Assembly (NCBI GenBank): GCA_018882935.1
Contig: VERA01000011.1
Location: forward strand, 1 to 49,034
Source of the DNA: Burkholderiaceae bacterium
GTDB lineage: Bacteria; Pseudomonadota; Gammaproteobacteria; Burkholderiales; Burkholderiaceae_D
Direction: 5' to 3'
DNA length: 49,034 bases
A model generated the notes under the pieces. It did not search any database. It was not told the origin of the DNA and worked only from the letters and a program-made list of their open reading frames with translations. The position numbers were made by a program, and so were the translations under genes. Every line of letters starts with the position of its first letter. The stretch's first letter is position 1. Shown in pieces: positions 27,844-35,036 of this stretch.

Positions 27844-28517
27844 ACCTCACGCTGTTTGACCTCGACAACACCTTGCTACCGATCGATTCCGACTACGAGT
27901 GGGGCCAATTCCTGTGTCGTGTAGGGGCGGTTGAGCGTGACGCATTCACCGCCCGTAATGATGCGTTCTATCAGCAGTATGTGGCGGGTACGCTCAACCC
28001 TGTGGAGTATCTCGAGTTTGCGTTCGGTACCTTGAAGCGTTTTCCGCGGCCACAGCTGGATGCTTGGCACGCACAATTCATGCAGGAAGTCATACAGCCT
28101 GCTATTCATGACAAGGCGCGTGATTTGGTGGAATCACACCGGCAGCAAGGCGATCTACTGGTCATCATCACTGCCACCAATCGCTTTGTTACCGGGCCGA
28201 TCGCGCACGCCTTCAAGGTCGAGCATCTGATCGCGGCTGAGCCCGAGATTAGCCCGGAGGGCGAGATTACCGGACGCCTGGTCGGTAACCCGCCGTTTGG
28301 CGCTGGTAAAGTCACTAATCTTCAGCAATGGCTGGGCTCGCTGGGTAAAACGCTGAGCGATTTTGAGCGCAGTACTTTTTATAGCGATTCGCAAAACGAT
28401 ATACCGTTGCTGTCTGCGGTAACGCATCCGGTTGCCACCAACCCGAACGCCGCGTTGGCGCGCCATGCCGAGCAGAATGGCTGGCCGATGATGCAACTAT
28501 TTCCGGCCGAGACATGA
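27840..28517 (+). CDS. HAD-superfamily phosphatase (HAD-IB, SerB-like)
   Basis: A 225-residue haloacid dehalogenase-type phosphatase. Motif I is FDLDNTLLPIDSD (nucleophile Asp7, acid Asp9), motif II is IITATNRF near residue 104, motif III includes Lys in GAGKVTNL near 157 and motif IV is YSDSQNDIPLL near 180. The subfamily IB cap and similarity to phosphoserine phosphatase are clear, but the physiological substrate is not known for the gene conserved between hda and pcnB. It overlaps both neighbours by four bases. Confidence 0.9.
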   Translation: MNLTLFDLDNTLLPIDSDYEWGQFLCRVGAVERDAFTARNDAFYQQYVAGTLNPVEYLEFAFGTLKRFPRPQLDAWHAQFMQEVIQPAIHDKARDLVESHRQQGDLLVIITATNRFVTGPIAHAFKVEHLIAAEPEISPEGEITGRLVGNPPFGAGKVTNLQQWLGSLGKTLSDFERSTFYSDSQNDIPLLSAVTHPVATNPNAALARHAEQNGWPMMQLFPAET

Positions 28518-29896
28518 TCAGACAATTGATTCGTCGAATCCTTGGTGCCGGGTCAGAGAGTGCCGGCAAGGTTAAGCCCAAGGTCTACGAAAAATCAGCG
28601 CACGGTATAGCGCTGAATGATGTCTCACCGAATGCGATGCGGGTGACTCAGACCTTGCAAGACGCCGGGTTCAAGGCCTTTATCGTTGGCGGCGCAGTAC
28701 GCGACCTGCTGCTGGGATTTCGCCCTAAAGATTTCGATGTTGCTACCAATGCCACCCCGGAAGAAGTCAAACGACTGTTCCGACGTGCTTTCATTATCGG
28801 TCGGCGTTTTCAAATCGTGCATGTGATGTTTGGTCAGGATTTGATCGAGGTAACGACATTTCGCGGCGCCTCAACCGATGAAGCGCCGAAAGATGCGCAC
28901 GGCCGCGTATTGCGTGATAACACCTTCGGCGAGCAGCATGAAGATGCCGAGCGCCGGGATTTCACCGTGAATGCGATGTATTACGACCCGGCGCGTGAGC
29001 AGGTGCTCGACTATCACGGCGGTATGAAAGATATTCGCAGCAAGACCCTGCGCATTATCGGCGTACCCGAGGCACGCTATCGCGAAGACCCGGTGCGTAT
29101 GCTGCGCGTGGTGCGTTTCGCAGCGAAACTTGGGTTCGCGATCGCGGCACCAACCCGCTCACCGATCAAGGTGATGGCACCGCTAATTAATAATGTACCC
29201 GCAGCACGTGTATTTGATGAAATGCTCAAGCTGCTGATGAGCGGGCATGCGATGGCCTGCTTGCATCAATTGCGCAAGCAGGGTCTGCACCATGGCTTGC
29301 TGCCCTTACTTGATGTGGTGTTAGAGCAGCCACTGGGTGAGCGTTTTGTCGCGCTGGCACTCAGCAATACCGATGAACGTGTGCGCGAAGGCAAGCCAGT
29401 ATCGCCCGGCTTCTTGTTCGCGTCGCTGCTGTGGCATCAAGTGCTAGAGCGATGGAATGCCTACAAGGCAGCGGGTGAGGCGCCGATTCCGGCCTTGCAT
29501 TTAGCTGCCGATGATGTGCTGGATGGTCAGACCGAGCAGTTGGCGATTCAGCGTCGCATCGCTACCGATATGCGCGACATTTGGGCTATGCAGCCACGCT
29601 TCGAGCGGCGCATCGGTAAGTCACCCTATAAATTACTTGAGCACCCGAGGCTGCGCGCTGGCTACGACTTTTTACTGCTGCGCTGTGCCTCGGGCGAACT
29701 TGATCCCGAGATTGGTGTTTGGTGGACAGAGTTCATGGCCGCTGATGGGCCTGAGCGAGAGGCACTACTGTCACGCAAGCCTGCAGAAACCGATCAGACG
29801 CCCAACAAGCGACGCCGACGGCGCGGTGGTCGCGGGCGTGGCAAAGCGGATTCAGAAGGCAGTACTGAGCTTCCTGTCAAAGGCGTTCTCGAATGA
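28514..29896 (+). CDS. pcnB: Poly(A) polymerase I
   Basis: Adds 3' poly(A) tails that promote RNA decay. The 460 residues have the class II nucleotidyltransferase signature FIVGGAVRDLLLGFRPKDFDVATNATP at about 56-82, the RRFQIVHVMF block and RRDFTVNAMYYDP near 152-164. The tail KRRRRRGGRGRGK is a basic RNA-binding end typical of PcnB rather than CCA-adding enzymes. It overlaps the HAD gene and folK by four bases each. Confidence 0.95.
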   Translation: MIRQLIRRILGAGSESAGKVKPKVYEKSAHGIALNDVSPNAMRVTQTLQDAGFKAFIVGGAVRDLLLGFRPKDFDVATNATPEEVKRLFRRAFIIGRRFQIVHVMFGQDLIEVTTFRGASTDEAPKDAHGRVLRDNTFGEQHEDAERRDFTVNAMYYDPAREQVLDYHGGMKDIRSKTLRIIGVPEARYREDPVRMLRVVRFAAKLGFAIAAPTRSPIKVMAPLINNVPAARVFDEMLKLLMSGHAMACLHQLRKQGLHHGLLPLLDVVLEQPLGERFVALALSNTDERVREGKPVSPGFLFASLLWHQVLERWNAYKAAGEAPIPALHLAADDVLDGQTEQLAIQRRIATDMRDIWAMQPRFERRIGKSPYKLLEHPRLRAGYDFLLLRCASGELDPEIGVWWTEFMAADGPEREALLSRKPAETDQTPNKRRRRRGGRGRGKADSEGSTELPVKGVLE

Positions 29897-30378
29897 GCGT
29901 AAGCGTGAACGCTTATATCGGCCTTGGCGCTAATCTGGGTGATGCTGCGGCATCGGTACGGGCTGCCATTCATCTACTCGGCGAACTACCCAATACGACG
30001 ATCGGCGGCTGCTCATCGCTTTACCGGAGCGCACCAATCGATGCAACGGGAGATGACTTTGTCAACGCTGCTGTGCAACTAGAAACCACGCTGGACGCGC
30101 ATACTCTGCTACGAGAATTACAGCGTATCGAGCACGATTTCGGTCGTGCCAGACCTTTTCGCAATGCGCCCCGAACGCTCGATCTGGACCTACTCGTGTT
30201 TGGTGATACCGTCATTCAGGATAAGGTACTGGAGGTACCTCACCCACGTATGGGTAACCGTGCCTTTGTGCTGTTGCCGTTGTACGAGCTAAACCCGCAA
30301 TTGGCCATCCCTGGCCTGGGACAGATCGAACCACTGCTTGCACATGTGCGTGATCAGTCGATTGAAAAATTGCCATAG
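29893..30378 (+). CDS. folK: 6-hydroxymethyl-7,8-dihydropterin pyrophosphokinase (HPPK)
   Basis: Transfers pyrophosphate from ATP to hydroxymethyldihydropterin in folate synthesis. The 161 residues begin MSVSVNAYIGLGANLGDA, with the family motifs SSLYRSAPI near 43-51, GRARPFRNAPRTLDLDLLVFGD near 84-105 (metal-binding DLD) and VPHPRMGNRAFVLLPL near 116-131. It overlaps pcnB by four bases. A repeat-rich gap of about 150 bases separates it from the deoxynucleoside kinase. Confidence 0.95.
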   Translation: MSVSVNAYIGLGANLGDAAASVRAAIHLLGELPNTTIGGCSSLYRSAPIDATGDDFVNAAVQLETTLDAHTLLRELQRIEHDFGRARPFRNAPRTLDLDLLVFGDTVIQDKVLEVPHPRMGNRAFVLLPLYELNPQLAIPGLGQIEPLLAHVRDQSIEKLP

Positions 30379-30406
30379 GCGCTCTGAGTCGCTAGCGCGC
30401 CTCGCC

Positions 30407-30508
30407 GGTTGCGGTTGAAGGTAACGGTTGAGGGTTGTGGTCGAGGGTTGCGGTTTCGGTTGAGGATTGTGGTTGTGGTTGAGGGTTGCGGGTAACGGTT
30501 GCGCCGGG
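30407..30508 (+). repeat. G/T-rich degenerate tandem repeat between folK and the kinase gene
   Basis: About 100 bases made almost only of G and T, in units of GGTTG plus GAGGGTTG, GTGGT or GTAACGGTTG variants (for example GGTAACGGTTGAGGGTTG and GGGTAACGGTTG recur). The complementary strand is C/A-rich. It could fold into two-tetrad G-quadruplexes in DNA or in the folK-kinase transcript. No coding role is apparent. Confidence 0.8.
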
Positions 30509-30529
30509 CATGTCGTATTATCGATCTCT

Positions 30530-31171
30530 ATGAGTTTGTCAAAATACCGATATATCGTTGTGGAAGGGCCGATCGGTGTCGGCAAGACCAGCCTCGCGCG
30601 TCGTATCGCTGCAGAGACCAGCGCGCAACCGCTGCTCGAGCAGCCCCAGGAAAATCCTTTCCTGGAGCGCTTTTACCGCGACTCGACCCGCTACGCGCTG
30701 CCGACGCAGATGTTCTTTCTGTTCCAGCGTATGCACCAGCTTCGCGACCTGGCGCAAACGGATCTGTTTTCGGCGCCGGTGGTATCTGACTTCCTGCTCG
30801 AGAAAGACCCAATTTTCGCAACACTGACACTGGCAGATGACGAGCTGAATCTTTACCGCCAGATGTTCGATCACCTGACGCAACAATCACCACGTCCCGA
30901 CTTGGTGATTTATTTGCAGGCCGCGCCATCGACGCTGGCCGAACGTATCCGGCGCAGGGGTATCCCGATGGAATCCGGCATATCAGAATCCTACCTGGAG
31001 CGCTTATGTGAAAGTTACAGCCGCTTCTTTCACCATTACGATACCTCGCCTTTACTGATGGTCAATGCCGAGCATCTCAATCCGATTGAGCGCAGTGATG
31101 ATTTTGCGCTGCTGTTAGAGCGTATTGCCGGTATGCGCGGAAAGCGTGAATTCTTCAATCGCGGAGAGTAA
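30530..31171 (+). CDS. Deoxynucleoside kinase
   Basis: Phosphorylates deoxyadenosine/deoxyguanosine or deoxycytidine for nucleotide salvage. The 213-residue form starts [22 protein letters not shown], with the P-loop at about residues 14-20, a DRY-like FLLEKDPIF segment near 87 and the LID arginines [14 protein letters not shown] near 137-150. The open frame extends 21 codons upstream into the repeat, which is not coding. The gene pairs with folK and panB in this class. It lacks a clear ribosome-binding site; TATTAT lies only nine bases before the ATG. Substrate preference cannot be read from sequence. Confidence 0.88.
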   Translation: MSLSKYRYIVVEGPIGVGKTSLARRIAAETSAQPLLEQPQENPFLERFYRDSTRYALPTQMFFLFQRMHQLRDLAQTDLFSAPVVSDFLLEKDPIFATLTLADDELNLYRQMFDHLTQQSPRPDLVIYLQAAPSTLAERIRRRGIPMESGISESYLERLCESYSRFFHHYDTSPLLMVNAEHLNPIERSDDFALLLERIAGMRGKREFFNRGE

Positions 31172-31173
31172 TC

Positions 31174-31989
31174 ATGTCGTACCCTGCCGGATCAGCATTA
31201 CCTAAAGTCACGCTTACATTGCTGGAAAAAATGCGCATTCGCGGTGAAAAAATCACCATGCTGACATGCTACGACGCCAGCTTTGCAGCGCTGATGGATC
31301 AGTGTGGTGTCGATACTTTGCTGATTGGTGACTCGATGGGTATGGTAGTGCAAGGACACAGCACGACCTTACCAGTCACACTCGACCATATCGCGTACCA
31401 CACCGACTGCGTAGCGCGCGGCGCGCGGCGGCCACTACTGATTGCTGATCTGCCGTTTGGCAGCTACCTCGGTACACAGCAGGCATTGGATAGCGCTGCC
31501 GTGCTGATGCGCGCAGGCGCCGAGATGGTGAAGCTTGAAGGTGGCTCATGGTTGGTGCCCACCGTACAAGCACTGGTCGAGCGGGGCATTCCGGTCTGCG
31601 CGCATCTCGGTCTGACGCCGCAATCAGTACATCAACTCGGGGGGTTCAGAGTACAGGCGCGTGATGAACAAGCTGCGCAACAGCTCATCGCTGATGCGCT
31701 TGCATTGCAAGATGCCGGCGCCGCCATGCTGGTGCTAGAAGCGATACCCGCCAAGTTGGCTGCCGAGGTGACCTCGACAGTGTCGATACCCACCATCGGC
31801 ATTGGCGCTGGTGTAGATTGCTCAGGCCAGGTACTGGTGATGCACGATATGATTGGGACGTTCCCTGGAAATCGCCCGAAGTTTGTGCGTGACTTCATGC
31901 ATGGACAGACCAGTGTCGCAGCGGCGATTCGCGCGTATGTTGACGCAGTAAAGCAGGGAAGCTTTCCTGCTGCGGAGCATAGTTTTTAA
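31174..31989 (+). CDS. panB: 3-methyl-2-oxobutanoate hydroxymethyltransferase (ketopantoate synthase)
   Basis: First committed step of pantothenate synthesis: hydroxymethyl transfer from methylene-THF to 2-oxoisovalerate. The 271 residues show [12 protein letters not shown] near 26-37, [13 protein letters not shown] near 49-61, KLEGG and [15 protein letters not shown] near 143-157, all PanB signatures. The length is normal (about 265). The gene follows the kinase by two bases. panC is often next in other species but is absent here; the next gene (carbonic anhydrase) is convergent. Confidence 0.96.
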   Translation: MSYPAGSALPKVTLTLLEKMRIRGEKITMLTCYDASFAALMDQCGVDTLLIGDSMGMVVQGHSTTLPVTLDHIAYHTDCVARGARRPLLIADLPFGSYLGTQQALDSAAVLMRAGAEMVKLEGGSWLVPTVQALVERGIPVCAHLGLTPQSVHQLGGFRVQARDEQAAQQLIADALALQDAGAAMLVLEAIPAKLAAEVTSTVSIPTIGIGAGVDCSGQVLVMHDMIGTFPGNRPKFVRDFMHGQTSVAAAIRAYVDAVKQGSFPAAEHSF

Positions 31990-32015
31990 ATAGTATAGCC
32001 GCGCAAGGTTTCAAA

Positions 32016-32684
32016 TCAGCGCTGATACTGCGCAAGTGATGCGCGTAGCTGCGGCACCAACTCATCCGCCGCGCTCACTGACATACCCAAATCTCTCACC
32101 AAGCCATCATCCAAACTGTAGACCCAGCCATGGATGGTCAGATCCTGGCCACGCTCCCACGCGTCCTGCGCTATCGTGGTCTGACACACATTAACGACTT
32201 GCTCGATCACGTTCAGCTCGCATAGGCGATTATGCCGCTGCTCATCCGGCATTGAATCCGGTAATAGATCGGCGTGCTTATGAAACACATCTTGCACATG
32301 CCGCAGCCAGTTATCGGCAAGGCCGACTCGCTTTCCAGCCATCGCACAGTGCACACCTGAGCAGCCGTAATGGCCCACAACCATGACATGCTTTACGCCG
32401 AGTAAATCAATCGCGAACTGCAGCACCGACAAGCTATTCAAGTCGGTATGCACCACAACATTCGCTACATTTCTATGCACAAAAAGCTCGCCCGGATCCA
32501 GCCCCACAATCGAGTTAGCGGGTACCCGGCTGTCAGAGCAACCAATCCAGAGATACTCTGGCGCTTGTTGCGATACCAAGTTGCTAAAAAATTGAGGGTC
32601 TTGCTCAAGCATCGACGCTGCCCATTGCCGGTTGTTTTCTACCAGCTGACCCAGCGCTTTATCAAATGGATTTTTGGTCGCCAT
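32016..32684 (-). CDS. can: Beta-class carbonic anhydrase
   Basis: Interconverts CO2 and bicarbonate in the cytoplasm. The 222 residues from MATKNPFDKALGQL show the zinc ligands Cys49, Asp51, His105 and Cys108 (CSDSRVP and HYGCSGV) and the Asp51-Arg53 dyad. GGGAAAAG precedes the start; a 21-codon upstream extension lacks support. It is convergent with panB and divergent from the DSF synthase. The control region upstream holds three 18-base tandem repeats. Assignment to Can (rather than CynT) is by similarity and lack of a cyn operon. Confidence 0.94.
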   Translation of the reverse strand: MATKNPFDKALGQLVENNRQWAASMLEQDPQFFSNLVSQQAPEYLWIGCSDSRVPANSIVGLDPGELFVHRNVANVVVHTDLNSLSVLQFAIDLLGVKHVMVVGHYGCSGVHCAMAGKRVGLADNWLRHVQDVFHKHADLLPDSMPDEQRHNRLCELNVIEQVVNVCQTTIAQDAWERGQDLTIHGWVYSLDDGLVRDLGMSVSAADELVPQLRASLAQYQR

Positions 32685-33109
32685 ACTTTTCCCGATCCTG
32701 ATTTTTTCGGCTGCTCGCCGAGTATGCCCTAAAAAGGCTACCGACAATACCCGACTGTGTTCTGCAGATGCGTGGTCGACTGTGCATGAATTGCCTGCTA
32801 GGCATGAATTGACTGCTGTGCATGAATTGTCTCGTGCTCATGCATTACCTTGTTTCGCGTACGCGCATCACGCCATATTTTCGACCTGCAACTTAACAAT
32901 TTTTATTTTTTAAGTAGCCAAAAATCGGATTTATACACAAGCAAAATTAGCTGTTCATAAAAAAACCTTAATAGCTATTCGATCACAGCGCGAACTTCCT
33001 AAACTGAGCTCGCGCTTGAAAACATTGAGCAAAACCAAACAGCATCGCTCAAAGTTCTAGGAAAAATCAAGCAGAGATGTTTGCAGCCCTACCAATCAAG
33101 GAGAACACC
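32685..33109. other. Divergent control region of can and rpfF
   Basis: About 425 bases, noticeably AT-rich between about 32880 and 33000. It holds the 18-base tandem repeats (32784-32837), and two inverted repeats upstream of rpfF: AGCGCGA...TCGCGCT (32987-33016) and TTGAGC...GCTCAA (33025-33052), each with a 16-base spacer. No clean sigma-70 promoter can be chosen; no gene is seen. Confidence 0.55.
32784..32837. repeat. Three 18-base tandem repeats upstream of can
   Basis: GCATGAATTGCCTGCTAG, GCATGAATTGACTGCTGT and GCATGAATTGTCTCGTGC follow one another without gaps at 32784, 32802 and 32820. The first ten bases are identical. A decayed fourth unit may precede them. They could be binding sites for a dimeric regulator of can, or a simple minisatellite. 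Confidence 0.85.
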
Positions 33110-34072
33110 ATGTTGATGACAACTGAAAAAGTCAGCTATGCAAAACGACTCTCTGATTCACCAGCATCGCCTGTCTGGCCTCGCCGAATGATGCAACAAG
33201 TTGATGTGAGCTACGACCCCCGCATGCGCGTACTCTGGACCTACATGAAGCCGATCGGCGTACCCTGCTTCAACCAAAATATGATTGAAGAGCTGCACCA
33301 TTTGTTTTCCGAGCTCCATTCCCATCAAGGGCATACCGTATGTGGTCATGAGTGGGTCGCGGTTGATTACTCTGTGATCGCCTCTCGCCGAGAAAGTGTA
33401 TTCAACCTTGGTGGCGATTTGATGCTGTTTCTTAATCTGATTCGAGAAAAAGACCGGGAGGGTTTGCTTAATTATGCGATGTATTGCATTGACGGCATCT
33501 ATTCGCGGGTACGAGGTTATGACGCATCCACCGTCACGATCTCGCTCGTTCAAGGTGATGCACTCGGTGGCGGATTTGAATTCGCGCTGGCAAGTGATGT
33601 CATCGTGGCGGAGGCAGGCACCCGGCTCGGCTTTCCAGAAATACTGTTTAACTTGTTTCCTGGCATGGGGGCCTACAGCTTTCTGGCTCGACGGATAGGC
33701 CCGCGCGATGCCGAGACCATGCTCCTGAGCGGTAATATCTATACTGCCGAAAAGCTTGCCGAGTTAGGAGTGGTTGATATCGTAGCGCCCGTAGGTGAAG
33801 GTGAGCGTTACGTGGAAAACTGGATACGCAAGCGTCATCACCAGCTTAATGGCTTGCGAACTATCTATGACTGCCGCAAACATGTGTGGCCGATATCTCA
33901 CCAGGAGCTTTCCGATATTGCAGTGATGTGGGTAGATGCTGCCTTAAAAATCCAAGATAAAGACTTACGTATGATGACGCGCCTGCTTAAGGCCCAAACC
34001 GTTCAGCATGCGCATTACCGGTACATGCAATCAGCCCAGCCTATCGAAGAGGCCGAGAGAATCGCCGCATAG
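33110..34072 (+). CDS. rpfF: DSF synthase (RpfF-like crotonase)
   Basis: Makes a diffusible signal factor, a cis-2-unsaturated fatty acid, from acyl-ACP by dehydratase plus thioesterase activity. The 320 residues form an enoyl-CoA hydratase fold. The two glutamates needed in RpfF are present 20 residues apart, Glu157 (GGGFEFALASD) and Glu177 (LGFPEILFNLFPGMGAYS), the same spacing as in Xanthomonas RpfF. I chose the ATG at 33110 because AAGGAG sits eight bases upstream; the frame also opens at 33077. The gene is convergent with a heme-oxygenase-like gene and an RpfC-like kinase, the usual rpf arrangement with an added gene. Chain length and branching of the signal are unknown. Confidence 0.9.
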   Translation: MLMTTEKVSYAKRLSDSPASPVWPRRMMQQVDVSYDPRMRVLWTYMKPIGVPCFNQNMIEELHHLFSELHSHQGHTVCGHEWVAVDYSVIASRRESVFNLGGDLMLFLNLIREKDREGLLNYAMYCIDGIYSRVRGYDASTVTISLVQGDALGGGFEFALASDVIVAEAGTRLGFPEILFNLFPGMGAYSFLARRIGPRDAETMLLSGNIYTAEKLAELGVVDIVAPVGEGERYVENWIRKRHHQLNGLRTIYDCRKHVWPISHQELSDIAVMWVDAALKIQDKDLRMMTRLLKAQTVQHAHYRYMQSAQPIEEAERIAA

Positions 34073-34180
34073 GTTTGCTTTGCTTTATTTGCGATACTCA
34101 GATTGCTTTCCAAACTTTGTCTTACTCGATTTGCTTGCCTAACTGTACGTAGTGCAGGTTGTCCATTAAATAGGGTAGGC

Positions 34181-34224
34181 CAGTCAGCGCCTGGAATTCT
34201 GTCATTGAGTTCCAGCGCTGACTG
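34181..34224. repeat. Long hairpin between rpfF and the oxidase-like gene
   Basis: CAGTCAGCGCCTGGAA and TTCCAGCGCTGACTG pair over 15 positions with one bulged C, around a 13-base loop. It sits between two convergent genes with no U-tract, so it may be a bidirectional barrier or RNA-stability element rather than a classic terminator. Confidence 0.7.
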
Positions 34225-34291
34225 ATCTCGACGCATAGTACTGCTGGCAATAATCGTACGGTGCTGCTTCCACACTAAAAATAACTTTGCT

Positions 34292-34939
34292 TTACGCCTT
34301 TGGAAGTGCACCAATCATTTGAGCGAGTAAGTAAAAATTCATGTTAATGCTCTCAATAATTTTTTCCTGCAACAGTGGCGCTTCGATTGACTGAATCAAG
34401 CCAATTAATTCAGCAAGATGATCATCGTCCAGGGTCGCATGTGAATCCAGGAACGTAAAGCCGCGCTCAATCGGGTGGTCAATAGCCTGGGCTACCGACT
34501 GCGCTACTTTGGCGCCATAGCCCGCAGAAGTGAGCTCGAGTACATAAATCATTCCAAGAACACAATGAGGATCGATTCGGTCGATCGCATAGTAGTTAAA
34601 GGCAAGCATGGCTTGTACCGGTGCACTGGGTCGTTGGTTCGGTACATTCGCTGAGGGATAATCCAGCTGATTCAGATCAGTCAGTACCATAGCCTCATGG
34701 CCCTGCTCCTCCGCAATATGCTCATACAGGTAATGTCGTAGTGATGAATGACGATCTGCGCATCGCCCCGCCGCGGTCGCCATTAACGGACAAAAGTTTG
34801 AAACGATAGGATAAAGTTGCAACATAAACTCGGTATACGAAGCCTTTGAATAACTACCACTGAGCATGGATCGTAACTGCGGTAGCGCTTCAATCTGAAG
34901 CCGGTGCCGTTCGGTTATTTGATTAAGTATGTTTTTCAT
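34292..34939 (-). CDS. Heme-oxygenase-like (probable non-heme diiron) oxidase in the DSF locus
   Basis: A 215-residue, all-helical protein of the iron-containing redox / heme-oxygenase-like fold. Metal ligand candidates are Glu78 and His81 (AEEQGHE), Glu135 (VLELTSAG), and His167, Asp171 and His174 (HATLDDDH). This carboxylate/histidine pattern resembles diiron oxidases of this fold (UndA, CADD, SznF group) rather than true heme oxygenases. The closest function is unknown. It lies between the RpfF-like synthase and the RpfC-like sensor, on the sensor's strand and 97 bases after its stop. Since relatives such as UndA use medium-chain fatty acids, it may modify or destroy the DSF signal; that is a hypothesis. 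GGAGA precedes the start. Confidence 0.75.
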   Translation of the reverse strand: MKNILNQITERHRLQIEALPQLRSMLSGSYSKASYTEFMLQLYPIVSNFCPLMATAAGRCADRHSSLRHYLYEHIAEEQGHEAMVLTDLNQLDYPSANVPNQRPSAPVQAMLAFNYYAIDRIDPHCVLGMIYVLELTSAGYGAKVAQSVAQAIDHPIERGFTFLDSHATLDDDHLAELIGLIQSIEAPLLQEKIIESINMNFYLLAQMIGALPKA

Positions 34940-35036
34940 TGATGAATATCTCCGGTGGGGTTGTGGATATCCATCTTGTCTCGAAAAATTACGCGCATCT
35001 GACAGGACTCGCTCATGTGCGATTGCCCAACCACCA

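Noticed and set aside
30407-30508. G/T-rich tract as a telomere-like or replicon-end sequence
   Set aside because: It is internal to a conserved gene chain and degenerate; nothing suggests a DNA end.
32784-32837. 18-base repeats as a CRISPR array
   Set aside because: The units are contiguous with no spacers, only three copies, and no cas genes are present.
34015-34314. 99-residue minus-strand open frame between rpfF and the oxidase gene
   Set aside because: It overlaps both real genes, covers the long hairpin and has no family resemblance.
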